Assembly: GCA_024403355.1 (NCBI GenBank)
Contig: JAKSRW010000025.1
Coordinates: forward strand, 1 to 44,796
Direction of reading: 5' to 3'
Source: Lachnospiraceae bacterium
GTDB lineage: Bacteria; Bacillota; Clostridia; Lachnospirales; Lachnospiraceae
DNA: 44,796 nucleotides
The translations under genes and the position numbers were made by a program. Position 1 is the first letter of the stretch. Each line of letters opens with the position of its first letter. The notes under the pieces were generated by a model. The model was not told the DNA's origin. It saw nothing but the letters and a program-made list of their open reading frames with translations, and did no database searches. Shown piece by piece: positions 17,689 through 27,082 of this stretch.

Positions 17689-17810
17689 TTATATCACTTC
17701 TTTCTTCTAACAAATATTCAAAACTCGTAACCACTTCGCTTGTTACTCGTTAAAAGCAGGCTGCTTCACAGTCAAATGTCTTTAACATCTTGCCCTTTTA
17801 TCTGTCTTCT

Positions 17811-18998
17811 TCAGACCTTATAATCCTCAGCCAGAGCCTTAAATGCGGGAAGCGCACGCTTAATCATATCATAGTCAACACAATATGCAATTCTTACATA
17901 GCCTGCGCAGCCGAAGGTTGAGCCGGGAACAATGAGAAGGCGGTGCTCCTTTGCCTTTGCAACGAAAGCCTTGTCATCAGCCTCAAGAGCCTTAACGAAA
18001 AGATAGAAGGCACCCTCGGGCTTTACACATTCATAGCCGTACTCAAGAAGTGAATTGTATAAAAGCTCTCTGTTTCTGTTATAGATTTCAACATCAACCT
18101 TTGCATCCAGGCACTTTGAAACAACCAGCTGCATAAGTGAAGGCGCATTTACGAAACCAAGGATACGTGTTGCAACACCTGCCGCAGAAATGACATTCTC
18201 AAAATCATCCACCTCTGAAGGGATAACCAGATATCCGATTCTGTCTCCGGGGAGCGAAAGTGACTTACTGAATGAATATCCTACAATAGTGTTTTTATAG
18301 TATTTTGTCATGTAGGGTACTTCAACACCGTCAAATGCAAGCTCTCTGTAGGGCTCATCAGAAAGAAGGAAAATGGGAGCTCCGAACTCTTCGCTCTTCT
18401 TCTCCATGATTGCGGCAATCTTCTTTATTGTCTCTTCCGAATATACAACACCTGTAGGGTTGTTGGGTGTATTAACAATTACGATTCTGGTCTTTGCAGT
18501 AATCTTTGCCTCAAACTCATCAAGCTTAGGCTGGAAGCTGCTTGTATCGGGTGAAATCTCAACAATCTTTGCATCAAAGTTGCTTGCATAGCTTCTGTAT
18601 TCACCAAAATAAGGGCAGAATACGATAACCTCATCCTCAGGATTAAGAAGTGACTTCATAATAACATTCATACCGCCTGCAGCACCGACTGTCATAACGA
18701 TATTCTGTGCTCCAAAATTAGTTCCGAAGCGCTTGTTAATATTATCAGCAACTGCCTGTCTTGTCTCTATATAACCGGGGTTAAGCATGTATCCGTGGAC
18801 ATAATTGGGATTGTAATCCTTCACTACCTCGCAGATAGCCTCTGCTATCTCCTTCGGAGGCTCTACAGAAGGGTTACCGAGACTGAAATCATATACATTT
18901 TCAGCACCGTAAAGGTCAGCCATTTTCTTGCCTTCCTCAAACATTGCTCTGATTGCAGAGCCGTTCTTTACCAGATTTTCCATCTTTTTTGAAATCAT
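17811..18998 (-). CDS. PLP-dependent class I/II aminotransferase (aspartate aminotransferase-like)
   Basis: 395 residues from the ATG at 18998; an in-frame ATG four codons upstream (19010) sits only one base after GAAAGG and is less likely. The family start (MISKKMENLVKNGSAIRAMF), the VDFS-like NVYDFSLGNPSV segment, NTPNNPTGVVYSEE and the PLP lysine in SFSKSLSLPGDRIGY place it with the broad aspartate/alanine aminotransferase group common in Clostridia. The substrate cannot be read from sequence. A long hairpin terminator upstream (19075-19112) isolates it from the threonine genes. Confidence 0.88.
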   Translation of the reverse strand: MISKKMENLVKNGSAIRAMFEEGKKMADLYGAENVYDFSLGNPSVEPPKEIAEAICEVVKDYNPNYVHGYMLNPGYIETRQAVADNINKRFGTNFGAQNIVMTVGAAGGMNVIMKSLLNPEDEVIVFCPYFGEYRSYASNFDAKIVEISPDTSSFQPKLDEFEAKITAKTRIVIVNTPNNPTGVVYSEETIKKIAAIMEKKSEEFGAPIFLLSDEPYRELAFDGVEVPYMTKYYKNTIVGYSFSKSLSLPGDRIGYLVIPSEVDDFENVISAAGVATRILGFVNAPSLMQLVVSKCLDAKVDVEIYNRNRELLYNSLLEYGYECVKPEGAFYLFVKALEADDKAFVAKAKEHRLLIVPGSTFGCAGYVRIAYCVDYDMIKRALPAFKALAEDYKV

Positions 18999-19074
18999 AT
19001 CAACTACCATGCCTTTCCCGAATGCACAGACTTTAACCCGTGCATAACTGTTTTTTCTTTGCTCCGATAAGCAA

Positions 19075-19112
19075 AATTGCCTATTATCGAAATAGTCCGA
19101 TAATAGGCAATT
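19075..19112 (-). terminator. Terminator-like perfect hairpin after the mutase-like gene
   Basis: Perfect 15-bp stem (19075-19089 / 19098-19112, arms AATTGCCTATTATCG / CGATAATAGGCAATT) with an 8-base loop. On the minus strand it runs into TTGCTT, a modest U-rich tail. It ends the ACT-hom-mutase unit. Confidence 0.65.
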
Positions 19113-19184
19113 ATACTCCTTTTTTTAAGATAAAGTCAAGAATTATTCTGTCAATGGTTACCCTAACGGGCCGCTGTCTTAATT

Positions 19185-20384
19185 TCAGTCTTCAAAAAGC
19201 CTGTCGATAAGCTTATAGCCCTCAGGCACGAAAATCTCTGTGGCTGCGGCTGTCTTCTCGTTATAGAAGTTGATGCCTCTGGCCTCTCTTGTTCTGTCAT
19301 AAAGCATGTAAGGAACCGGGCTGGAGGTATGTGTTCTGCAGCTGATGGGTGTAGGATGGTCAGGAAGGATAAGCATACGATAGTCCATGCCATCCTTATC
19401 AAGCTCCTCACGGATAACCTTTATTACCTTCTCGTCAAGGTTCTCGATTGCCTTGATTTTTCTCTCAATGCTGCCCTGGTGGCCCATCTCATCGGGCGCC
19501 TCTACATGAACATATACAAAGTCGTAGCCTTCCTTAAGAAGTCTTACGGCTGCCATAGCCTTGCCCTCGTAATTTGTATGAAGGGTTCCGTCAGCACCGG
19601 GAACGATTTCAACATGCATTCCTGCGCCTACCGCAATACCCTTTAAGAGGTCAACCGCCGAAATCATGGCACCCTTCTTGCCTGTCTTCTCCTCAAATGA
19701 GCTGAGTGCGGGCTTTGTGCCTGCGCCCCAGAACCAGATTGAATTAGCCTTATTAAGGCCCTTCTTTGCACGCTCTACATTGATGGGATGATTATTTAAT
19801 ACATCATAGCTCTTCTTCATCATCTCACGAAGAAGAGGCTCCTCGGGAAGATATTCACCGATTACACGACCGGGGATATCATGAGGCTGGGCAAGAGGAA
19901 CAACCTTACCGCCGTTCCAGATGAGACAGTGACGGTAGCTGGTACCGAGGTAAAGACTGAAGGGCTCCTTAATTATGGCTTCCTTTACCGCCTCTACAAG
20001 TACGGCACAGTCCTCTGTGGAAATCTCGCTTGCGCTATGGTCAATAATAGTCTTCTCCTCATAGGGAAGATCATCTCCCACCAGAGTTACGAAATTACAT
20101 CTGATAGCAATGTCATCATCCTTCATGGGCACGCCGATACTGAGTGCCTCAAGGGGTGATCTGCCCGAATAGTAAATCTTCGGATTATAGCCGAGAACAG
20201 CAAGGTTCGCTGTGTCACTGCCGGGCTTCATGCCCTCGGGAATATTTGCAGCCATACCAAGCTCCGAACGACCAGCAAGGTCATCCATGGTAGGTGTTTT
20301 CGCTACCTCAAGCGGTGTGCATCCATTCAGTTCATCAATCGGCTCATCAGCCATACCATCGCCTAAAACTACTATATATTTCAT
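19185..20384 (-). CDS. Phosphoglycerate-mutase-like protein, probable homoserine kinase
   Basis: 399 residues, archaeal-type cofactor-independent phosphoglycerate mutase (ApgM) superfamily. Metal and phosphate motifs are visible: VLGDGMADEP at the N-terminus, MKPGSDTANLAVLGY, EAPDEMGHQG, and PDHPTPISCRTH near the C-terminus. A branch of this superfamily (TIGR02535, 'proposed homoserine kinase') occurs in organisms with hom and thrC but no ThrB, as here: the gene directly follows hom and no GHMP-type homoserine kinase is in the window. I therefore favour homoserine kinase over glycolysis; this is inference from context. Confidence 0.8.
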   Translation of the reverse strand: MKYIVVLGDGMADEPIDELNGCTPLEVAKTPTMDDLAGRSELGMAANIPEGMKPGSDTANLAVLGYNPKIYYSGRSPLEALSIGVPMKDDDIAIRCNFVTLVGDDLPYEEKTIIDHSASEISTEDCAVLVEAVKEAIIKEPFSLYLGTSYRHCLIWNGGKVVPLAQPHDIPGRVIGEYLPEEPLLREMMKKSYDVLNNHPINVERAKKGLNKANSIWFWGAGTKPALSSFEEKTGKKGAMISAVDLLKGIAVGAGMHVEIVPGADGTLHTNYEGKAMAAVRLLKEGYDFVYVHVEAPDEMGHQGSIERKIKAIENLDEKVIKVIREELDKDGMDYRMLILPDHPTPISCRTHTSSPVPYMLYDRTREARGINFYNEKTAAATEIFVPEGYKLIDRLFED

Positions 20385-20464
20385 AATAAATACCTTACCT
20401 TTCTGTCTGTTCTGCCTCGGGCCTGCCTTTTGCAGCCGAAAGCCGTACAGCCTTAAAATGCATT

Positions 20465-20486
20465 ACCCACCGCCGAAGCAGTGGGT
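20465..20486 (-). other. Intercistronic UUCG-loop hairpin between hom and the mutase-like gene
   Basis: On the minus strand ACCCACTGC-TTCG-GCGGTGGGT, a 9-bp stem with one G-T pair and an extra-stable UUCG loop. No T-run follows, so it may stabilise or delimit the hom mRNA rather than terminate. Confidence 0.6.
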
Positions 20487-20500
20487 TAAGAATTCATTAT

Positions 20501-21700
20501 TTAGAAATCCACACGGATTCTGTTTATGATATTAAGCTCTGCTGCCTTTGCTTCGAAATCAGCCTCAGTCATTTTTTCTGTGATAAATGCAGCCTCACCA
20601 TTTACAAGCTCTGCTGCCTTCTCGCTTACACCGAGAAGCTTTTCTGCCTTCTCAGTATCAGCTGCGGGAACACGTACGAAGAACTTGTTCTCAAGGCTGT
20701 CCTTAGAGGTAAGCTGGAGCTTTTCCTGTGACCATACGGTTGCAATGTTCTGTCCTGCAAATTTTGTGAGCTCTACAATATCTCCGACTACCGCACTTGC
20801 TGTGGGAAGCTTGCCTGCGCCGCTGCCATAGAACATTACGTCGCCTACCGCATTACCTGTAACCAGGATTGCATTGAATACATTATTTACTGTATAAAGC
20901 TGATTATTCTCGCGAACCATAAAGGGAGCTACGAGAGCAAATATATTGCCGTTCTCACGCTTTGTTACGCTGAAAAGCTTAATTTTTGCATTGAGGCTCT
21001 TCGCATATTCAATATCTGTTGCGGTAATTTTTGTGATACCCTCTGTGTAAATATCCTCACCGTCTACCTGCTTGCCTGTAATAAGTGAAGCAAGGATAGA
21101 GGTCTTACGCTGAGCATCGATACCGTCAATATCAGCTGAAGGGTTGCGCTCTGCGAAGCCGTTGTCCTGAGCCTCCTTAAGTGCCACATCAAAATCAAGA
21201 CCTGCATCACCCATACGTGAAAGGATGTAGTTGGTTGTACCGTTTACGATACCTCTTACAGTCTGGATGTCATCAGCGGTAAGTGCTTCTGTAAGTGAAC
21301 GGAGAATCGGAATACCGCCGCCTACGCTGGCCTCGAAGAGGTAGCTGCAGTTATGTGCCTTCGCAATTTCAAGAAGCTCTGCACCATGCTTTGCCACAAG
21401 CTCCTTATTTGATGTACATACAGACTTGCCCTTCTCAAGAGCAGCCTTTGTAAACTTATATGCGGGATTCTCACCACCCATTACCTCGGCAATTACGCCT
21501 ACCTCAGGGTCGTTAAGAATAGTATCTACATCATGTACAAGAACCTTCTCTACAGGGTTGCCGGGGAAATCGCGTAAATCAAGAACATACTTTATCTCAA
21601 CGGGCTTGCCTGCACGCTTTTCAATAAGCGCGTTGTTCATGTTGATTACATCATATACACCTGAACCTACCGTTCCAAATCCAAAAATCGCTACCTTCAT
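20501..21700 (-). CDS. hom: Homoserine dehydrogenase
   Basis: 399 residues. Reduces aspartate semialdehyde to homoserine. NAD(P)-binding GFGTVGSGV at residues 7-15, the TSNKELVAKHG segment and the GGGIPILRSL...VRGIVNGTTNYIL catalytic region are complete. A short regulatory tail of about 80 residues takes the place of the full ACT domain, matching the separate ACT protein encoded just upstream. AAAGG lies 10 bases before the ATG. Confidence 0.95.
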   Translation of the reverse strand: MKVAIFGFGTVGSGVYDVINMNNALIEKRAGKPVEIKYVLDLRDFPGNPVEKVLVHDVDTILNDPEVGVIAEVMGGENPAYKFTKAALEKGKSVCTSNKELVAKHGAELLEIAKAHNCSYLFEASVGGGIPILRSLTEALTADDIQTVRGIVNGTTNYILSRMGDAGLDFDVALKEAQDNGFAERNPSADIDGIDAQRKTSILASLITGKQVDGEDIYTEGITKITATDIEYAKSLNAKIKLFSVTKRENGNIFALVAPFMVRENNQLYTVNNVFNAILVTGNAVGDVMFYGSGAGKLPTASAVVGDIVELTKFAGQNIATVWSQEKLQLTSKDSLENKFFVRVPAADTEKAEKLLGVSEKAAELVNGEAAFITEKMTEADFEAKAAELNIINRIRVDF

Positions 21701-21748
21701 AATATGTTATCCTTTCAAATGATTAGTTTTCATATGTCATGCAAAATC

Positions 21749-22192
21749 TTATTCACGGCCCAGAATCTTAAGTGTATTTACACCGTGGATTCCCGCAATG
21801 GCTGCTATAATATCGTCAACCGACTTTGTATCCGGCCGCATTTCCATGCCGATTGTAATCGAAGCAATTCCTCCGATCGGGATTGACTGATGTATGGTAA
21901 GAATATTTGCCTTACAGCGGGCTATCTCATTAAGTACGTTTGAGAGAAGTCCGGGCTCATCATCCAGCTGAAGAATGATGTTGATTGTCTTGCCTCGGTT
22001 ATTCTCATGAAACGGAAAGATGTCGTCCTTGTACTTATAAAAGGAGCTTCTGCTGATGCCAAGCTGTTCCGTAGCCTCCTGAACGGTAATGGCTTTGCCC
22101 GAATCAATCAGTCTTTTTGCCTCGATAACCTTTAAAAGCACCTCAGGGACTGCTTTTTCTTTTACAAGATAGTATTTTTCTTTCTCGTTCAT
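21749..22192 (-). CDS. ACT domain protein (UPF0735, PheB-like)
   Basis: 147 residues. The N-terminal half holds a small helix-turn-helix-like segment (TVQEATEQLGISRSSFYKYK), the C-terminal half an ACT domain (INIILQLDDEPGLLSNVLNEIA), a fold that usually binds amino acids. Members of this family lie next to hom in many Firmicutes and probably sense a product of the pathway; direct evidence is limited. Strong Shine-Dalgarno GGAGG four bases before the ATG. A 6-bp dyad TGAACC/GGTTCA lies in the leader at 22209-22225. Confidence 0.88.
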   Translation of the reverse strand: MNEKEKYYLVKEKAVPEVLLKVIEAKRLIDSGKAITVQEATEQLGISRSSFYKYKDDIFPFHENNRGKTINIILQLDDEPGLLSNVLNEIARCKANILTIHQSIPIGGIASITIGMEMRPDTKSVDDIIAAIAGIHGVNTLKILGRE

Positions 22193-22296
22193 GCGTCCTC
22201 CAATGCCGTGAACCGCTATGGTTCATTACCCTTTAACAACTAATTGACAAGTGTATTGTTTGTGCTCAAAATACATTTGTCCGTGCAACGTGGATA

Positions 22297-22325
22297 AATA
22301 TAGCACACTTTTTATATGAATGCAA
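22297..22325 (-). promoter_or_regulatory. Promoter of the ACT-hom-mutase operon
   Basis: Minus strand -35 TTGCAT (22320-22325), 17-base spacer, -10 TATATT (22297-22302) preceded by TGC (extended -10). It starts just downstream of the S41 protease stop and predicts a leader of about 95-100 bases. No T-box motif is present in it. Confidence 0.75.
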
Positions 22326-22332
22326 GGCTTTT

Positions 22333-23778
22333 TTATTTTTTACCAAGCTTTTCAAGAAGGACATTTATAGCTGCGGTTACCTGTGCCTCATACTTCTGTA
22401 CAGGCTCTTCACCCTCGGAATTATCAGAGGTCTGCGAACCATCCGTGCCCTCCTCTGCGCCTGCACCGGCATCGGTATTGCCGTCAGCTTCTACTGAATT
22501 CTCATCCTCGTGCTTTATCTCATAGCCGTACTCGTCCATCTCTACCACAATATCCGGAGTCACACCTGTTTTGTGGACACATACGCCGTTAGGTGAATAG
22601 TACTTTGAAACTGTCATCTTTACTGCGGAATTATCTACCTTAATGCCGTAGAGATTCTGTACGATACCCTTACCGAAGGTCTGTGTACCCACAATCGTTG
22701 CCTTTCCGTATTCCTGCATTGTAATACTGAAAATTTCAGCTGCACTGGCAGTATTCCCGTTTACCAGAATTACAACAGGCTTATTAAAATGATCATCGGT
22801 CTTTGAATAGCTCTTTGTCTGCTTTCCGTACTTATCTTCATCGTAGATAAGAAGCTTTCCGCTCTCTATCATATAATCAAGACAGTCGCATACCGAGGTA
22901 TAAAGACCGCCGGGGTTATCGCGAAGGTCGATAATGAGTCCTTCCATCCCCTGCTCTTCAAGTGCATCGAGAGATTTCTTAAACTGCTTGGGTGTAGTTG
23001 CATAGAAATCAATAATCTGAATATAGCCTATATTGTCCTCAAGCATAATCTCACCTACATATTTGGGCTCAACCATGCTTCTTCTGAGATTATACTCTGT
23101 TTCAGTGCCTTCACGCTTACAGGTTACCTTTACGAAGGTTCCCTCGGGTCCCTTTATCAGGCCTACCACCTCATCGAGGCTCAGGCCTGCGGTATCACGG
23201 CCTTCAACCGCCGTAACCTTATCCATTACCTGAATGCCTGCCGCCTCTGCAGGTGAACCCTCAAGCACCTGAAGAATGGTTATCTCCAGGGTATCACGGT
23301 TCTGGCTGGCAATTACACCGATTCCGCAATATTCACCGTTCGAAGTATTCATCAGCTCCTGAAAAGCTTCCGGACTGTAATATGCGGCATAGGGGTCTCC
23401 GAGGCTTTCCATAAGTCCCTTCAGAATGCCGTCATAAAGGACCGAATCATCGATATCCTCTATATAATTCTGCTTAATTTTGGCAATCATATAATTAAGC
23501 TTCTGCTCGAAAATGTCGGCCTGCTCTGCCGCAGTCTGACCGCTTGAAGAAGACGGAGTTATCGCAGCTCCATCCTTATTGTCCGCAGCTGCATTTTCCT
23601 GATTTGCAGCATTATTTTTCGAAATACTGTCACTGTTTACCGCAATATAATTGGGATTTTTAGGCTCATCATTCCAAAAAATCTTTTCTACAAGGACGTA
23701 TGCACCGAAGGTCAGAAGCATTAATGCCGCTGCGGTCAGCAGTCCCGTAAGCATTCCCTTAAAAAAACTGTTTGACAT
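22333..23778 (-). CDS. S41 carboxy-terminal processing protease (CtpA/CtpB-like)
   Basis: 481 residues. Membrane-anchored (TM about residues 10-31), then a linker, a PDZ domain (IGVIASQ ... VLEGSPAEAAGIQVMDKV) and an S41 serine protease domain. The Ser-Lys dyad is in NGNTASAAEIF and GTQTFGKGIVQ. The C-terminal Glu/Asp-rich tail is low complexity. It lies 13 bases after the M23 hydrolase in the ftsEX operon; in other Firmicutes CtpB-like proteases and M23 proteins are functionally tied, so it may process that hydrolase. That link is inferred. Confidence 0.93.
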   Translation of the reverse strand: MSNSFFKGMLTGLLTAAALMLLTFGAYVLVEKIFWNDEPKNPNYIAVNSDSISKNNAANQENAAADNKDGAAITPSSSSGQTAAEQADIFEQKLNYMIAKIKQNYIEDIDDSVLYDGILKGLMESLGDPYAAYYSPEAFQELMNTSNGEYCGIGVIASQNRDTLEITILQVLEGSPAEAAGIQVMDKVTAVEGRDTAGLSLDEVVGLIKGPEGTFVKVTCKREGTETEYNLRRSMVEPKYVGEIMLEDNIGYIQIIDFYATTPKQFKKSLDALEEQGMEGLIIDLRDNPGGLYTSVCDCLDYMIESGKLLIYDEDKYGKQTKSYSKTDDHFNKPVVILVNGNTASAAEIFSITMQEYGKATIVGTQTFGKGIVQNLYGIKVDNSAVKMTVSKYYSPNGVCVHKTGVTPDIVVEMDEYGYEIKHEDENSVEADGNTDAGAGAEEGTDGSQTSDNSEGEEPVQKYEAQVTAAINVLLEKLGKK

Positions 23779-23791
23779 TATTTATTTTCCT

Positions 23792-25264
23792 TTAATCAAC
23801 ATATTTACTGATATATGGAGCAGGGTCGATATACGTGCCGTTTGTCTGAATTGCAAAATGCAGATGTGCACCGGTCGATACACCTGTCGATCCGATAAGC
23901 GCCAGCTTTTCATTCTGCTTAACATACTGTCCCACTTCAACCAGTGTTCTTGAGCAATGGCAGTAGACTGATACCAGACCGCACTCATGCTCTACCTTTA
24001 CATAATTTCCCGCTGAGGAATTATAGCTTACATCAATTACTGTTCCTGCAAGTACCGATACCATAGGTGCTCCGAACTCACCGCCGATATCCCAGCCCTT
24101 ATGGTAGGTGGATGCGCCTGCGGTAGGTGCCTTTCTGGGGCCGAAACGTGAGAAGGTTCTGTATTCTCCGGGCACCGGCCATGCCATTCTGTCAGGATTT
24201 GTTTCATCGGAAAGAACCACATTATTAATAGCATCCGCATCATAGCCCTTTGTCGATGCAGGTGTCTTTATATCCATATTCTGCTGCTCACGCTTTGCCT
24301 GCTCAGCCTCCAGACGTTCTCTTTCCTCTGCCTCGAGTCTGGCCTTCTCCTCAGCCTCCCTGCGGGCACGTTCCTCAGCCTCCTTACGGAGTCTTTCCTC
24401 TTCTTCCTTACGTTTACGTTCAACCTCTTCTATACGCTTTTCCTCAGCCTCGATGATATCCTCGATTTCCATCTCCTGATTGCTGATTTCCTGCATATAA
24501 TTGAAGAGATATTCGTCGGCCAGACCAAGCTTTTCGGTCAGCTTATCGATTTCAGCGCTCTTTAAGGCAATAAGTACCTCCATCGTCTCCTGCTCAAGCT
24601 CGGCATTCTTTTTCATTGCCCTAAGCTCCTCAAGTGATGCCTCCACAAGCTCCTGATGCGCAATTACATCCTCCTTTGCGCTCTTGTAACGCTCCAGAAG
24701 GCGGTTATCATATTCCACCACACTCTGAACATATTCTACTCTGTTGAGGAAATCTGCGATATCGGCAGAATTAAGGAGCACGTCAAAATAAGAAACCTCA
24801 CCGTTCTCATACATGTATGCGATTCGGCGTTTCATGTTCTCGTACTGCTTTCTTTCTCGCGCCTGTGCCTCATCAAGCTCTTTTCTTGTCTTATCAAGCT
24901 CAGCTTCAGTATCCTTGATTTCATTTTTCAGGTCAAAAATCTTGAGGGAAATATCATTCATCTGAAGGTCCAGCTCTGTAATATATGCCTCAATATTTTC
25001 CTTTTCCTCAGTAAACTCTGCAATCAGAGCCTCCTGTTCTTCCTTCTTTTTTTCAAATTCGGCCTTCTGCTTCTTTGCCGCCTCAAGCTTCTTTTTATAG
25101 GCAGCGCGAAGCTCCTCCTCTGTCTGCTCGGCAAATACTCCGAACACCGTGCCGGTAAGCGGTACAAGCATTGTACCCGCCATTATTACACAAAGTAAAA
25201 GGGCAGCAATTCTGGCAATTAAGCTTCTTTTATTTTTTTCGTTCTCATTTTTCTTTTTCGTCAT
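23792..25264 (-). CDS. M23 peptidoglycan hydrolase with coiled coil (EnvC/PcsB-like)
   Basis: 490 residues from the ATG at 25264 (an in-frame ATG at 25276 is too close to GAAAGG). Signal/TM segment at about residues 15-42, a long coiled coil (50-270), a Glu/Arg-rich stretch (RKEEEERLRKEAEERARREA) and a C-terminal LytM/M23 domain with HKGWDIGG, ... GAHLHFAI, providing the zinc ligands. Immediately downstream of ftsEX, it fits the hydrolase or hydrolase activator that FtsEX controls (EnvC in proteobacteria, PcsB in streptococci). The M23 zinc motifs look intact, so direct endopeptidase activity is likely. Confidence 0.92.
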   Translation of the reverse strand: MTKKKNENEKNKRSLIARIAALLLCVIMAGTMLVPLTGTVFGVFAEQTEEELRAAYKKKLEAAKKQKAEFEKKKEEQEALIAEFTEEKENIEAYITELDLQMNDISLKIFDLKNEIKDTEAELDKTRKELDEAQARERKQYENMKRRIAYMYENGEVSYFDVLLNSADIADFLNRVEYVQSVVEYDNRLLERYKSAKEDVIAHQELVEASLEELRAMKKNAELEQETMEVLIALKSAEIDKLTEKLGLADEYLFNYMQEISNQEMEIEDIIEAEEKRIEEVERKRKEEEERLRKEAEERARREAEEKARLEAEERERLEAEQAKREQQNMDIKTPASTKGYDADAINNVVLSDETNPDRMAWPVPGEYRTFSRFGPRKAPTAGASTYHKGWDIGGEFGAPMVSVLAGTVIDVSYNSSAGNYVKVEHECGLVSVYCHCSRTLVEVGQYVKQNEKLALIGSTGVSTGAHLHFAIQTNGTYIDPAPYISKYVD

Positions 25265-25302
25265 ATTAATAACCATGCCTTTCAGGCTGTACCGAAGCTT
25301 TC

Positions 25303-25324
25303 ATTCAAATACCGGTATTTGAAT
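25303..25324. repeat. Perfect 22-bp palindrome upstream of the M23 gene
   Basis: ATTCAAATACC followed by its exact reverse complement GGTATTTGAAT. It lies about 40 bases upstream of the M23 start, in the leader between ftsX and the M23 gene; a DNA-binding site or mRNA hairpin. Confidence 0.6.
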
Positions 25325-25328
25325 TAGC

Positions 25329-25368
25329 TTTAGGCACAAATTTACGTGTGAAAAATCTATTTTCACAC
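25329..25368 (-). repeat. Intergenic element with hairpin, copy 1 (ftsX-M23 gap)
   Basis: Related to 32929-32970: both read on the minus strand GTGTGAAAA-..., then AATTTGTG(C/T)CTAAA. Here the arms GTGTGAAAA / TTTTCACAC (25346-25354 / 25360-25368) form a 9-bp hairpin. An AAAGGAGG lies just upstream and opens a 21-codon frame starting GTGAAAATAGAT and ending before the M23 start. Confidence 0.45.
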
Positions 25369-25425
25369 TACTGCCTCCTTTCACTGTTATCGTCTGTTTA
25401 TGACAAAAGTCATTGCGTATTTCAA

Positions 25426-26349
25426 TTATTCGTTTCCTGCAGCCTCGATCTTTTTAAGCTGTCTTCCAAGTGCCATTGAGCTTCCTATATAGCCGATTCC
25501 GATACCGATTATCAAAGCTACGGGTATAAGTACAATCATAACACTCTTAGTATCCACAAATGTGGCATCAGACAAAAATGATGAGAAATTTTCCCCTAGA
25601 ATACGTGTAACGCCTCCATAGCAGAAGTACATTACAACGCTCGGGATTACAGCGCCGATAAGTCCTATCAGAATTCCTTCAACCACATACGGAGTTCTTA
25701 TAAAGTGGTCTGTGGCACCTATGAGCTTCATAATCGATATCTCACGCTGACGCACCTTAATACCTGTAGAAATAGTAATATTTATCAGGAATATCGCAAC
25801 CGCAAGCAGTATAACTACAATAGCTACCGCAATAGTCGTAAAAATCTTGTTAATCACGGAAAAGCTTTTTGATAAATCCTTTTCCTCATTAACCTTTCGT
25901 ACGCCTGCCAGATTGCTTATGAAACGTACAAGCGAATCCTGCATTTCCACATCATTCATATATACCGTATAGGACGCCGAATCCTCCAAAGGATTATCCT
26001 CTCCGAAGGTTGCAAGCTCTTCCGCAGGCAGACCTGCCTTATAATTCTCCCAGGCCTCTTCCGCACTTGTATAGGATATGGACGCAACCTCTGCACGGGT
26101 TCTGATACTGGCCCCGATTCCGCCTATCTCCTCTTCAGTGATTCCCGGATTGAAAAATACCGTGATTCCGACCTTTTGTTCAGCTGTATCGAGTGCGCTC
26201 CTGAAATTCACAATTATAGAATAAAAGATGCCAAAAAGGAACAGACATGCCGCCATCGTGGCAATCGATGCGCACGAAAACACTCTGTTCCTACCGATAT
26301 TCTTTATTCCCTGTCCGACTCCGTAAAGCGAAGTGTTAATACCTTTCAT
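25426..26349 (-). CDS. ftsX: Cell division protein FtsX
   Basis: 307 residues from the ATG at 26349, overlapping the end of ftsE by 14 bases with AAGGGCGG ahead of it. Four transmembrane segments in the FtsX pattern: one near the N-terminus, an extracellular loop domain (about residues 50-160; VGITVFFNPGITEEEI), then three near the C-terminus. The motif REISIMKLIGATD before TM3 is characteristic. Together with FtsE it transmits a signal across the membrane to activate a peptidoglycan hydrolase, here probably the adjacent M23 protein. Confidence 0.95.
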   Translation of the reverse strand: MKGINTSLYGVGQGIKNIGRNRVFSCASIATMAACLFLFGIFYSIIVNFRSALDTAEQKVGITVFFNPGITEEEIGGIGASIRTRAEVASISYTSAEEAWENYKAGLPAEELATFGEDNPLEDSASYTVYMNDVEMQDSLVRFISNLAGVRKVNEEKDLSKSFSVINKIFTTIAVAIVVILLAVAIFLINITISTGIKVRQREISIMKLIGATDHFIRTPYVVEGILIGLIGAVIPSVVMYFCYGGVTRILGENFSSFLSDATFVDTKSVMIVLIPVALIIGIGIGYIGSSMALGRQLKKIEAAGNE

Positions 26350-27082
26350 ATGAATAACCGCCCTTTTTCTGATCGTTTGCAAGCACACCCTTGTTCAGGT
26401 GAACTACACGCTTTTGCATCTGATCAACAATTTCTCTGTTATGGGTTACCACGATAACGGTTGTACCTCTGCGGTTTACATCCTCTAAAAGCCTCATGAT
26501 TTCCCATGAATTCTTGGGGTCGAGGTTACCCGTAGGCTCATCTGCCAAAAGCAGAACCGGATTATTTACCAGTGCTCTGGCAAGTGCCACACGCTGCTGC
26601 TCACCACCCGAAAGCTCACCGGGATATGCATCAAGTCGGTCCGACAGGCCCATAACCGATACAATATTCGGCACATCCCTTCTGATTTTCTTCATGGGTG
26701 TTTCTATTACACGCTGCGCAAAGGCCACATTTTCAAATACCGTTCTGTCCGGAAGCAGACGGAAGTCCTGAAAAACCGTACCGATATTTCTGCGGTGCTT
26801 TGCAATAGCATTATGATGAAGCTTCCCAAGGTCACGACCGAGTACATATATCTTACCCGAGGTCGGTGAAACTTCCTTCAGAAGCATCTTTATAAGTGTT
26901 GATTTTCCGGAACCCGAGCTTCCCACAACGAAAAGAAATTCGCCCTTTTTTACCTCAAGATTGAGATTTTTGATAGCCTGCATGCCATCGCCGTATTCCT
27001 TGCAGACATTCTCAAGAAGAATTACGGGCGGCTCAATATCGTGCGAAAGCTCATTTTCCAAATCAAATCTTCTATTACCCAT
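26336..27082 (-). CDS. ftsE: Cell division ATP-binding protein FtsE
   Basis: 248 residues from the ATG at 27082. ABC ATPase with Walker [15 protein letters not shown]-loop VFQDFRLL, signature [15 protein letters not shown], Walker [12 protein letters not shown] and H-loop VVTHN. FtsE-type wording of VENV-AF and [17 protein letters not shown] supports FtsE rather than a generic transporter ATPase, and ftsX overlaps its end. An alternative in-frame ATG at 27094 directly follows GAAAGGC. Confidence 0.95.
   Translation of the reverse strand: MGNRRFDLENELSHDIEPPVILLENVCKEYGDGMQAIKNLNLEVKKGEFLFVVGSSGSGKSTLIKMLLKEVSPTSGKIYVLGRDLGKLHHNAIAKHRRNIGTVFQDFRLLPDRTVFENVAFAQRVIETPMKKIRRDVPNIVSVMGLSDRLDAYPGELSGGEQQRVALARALVNNPVLLLADEPTGNLDPKNSWEIMRLLEDVNRRGTTVIVVTHNREIVDQMQKRVVHLNKGVLANDQKKGGYSYERY

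Noticed and set aside
17720..17760. Similarity of ACCACTTCGCTTGTTAC near hisC to sequence upstream of rnpB (9171-9210)
   Set aside because: Match is short and imperfect; could be a dispersed repeat, but two weak copies are not enough to call it.
22193..22330. T-box or other riboswitch ahead of the ACT-hom operon
   Set aside because: The leader of about 95 bases lacks a T-box sequence and a terminator/antiterminator pair; only a small 6-bp dyad is present.
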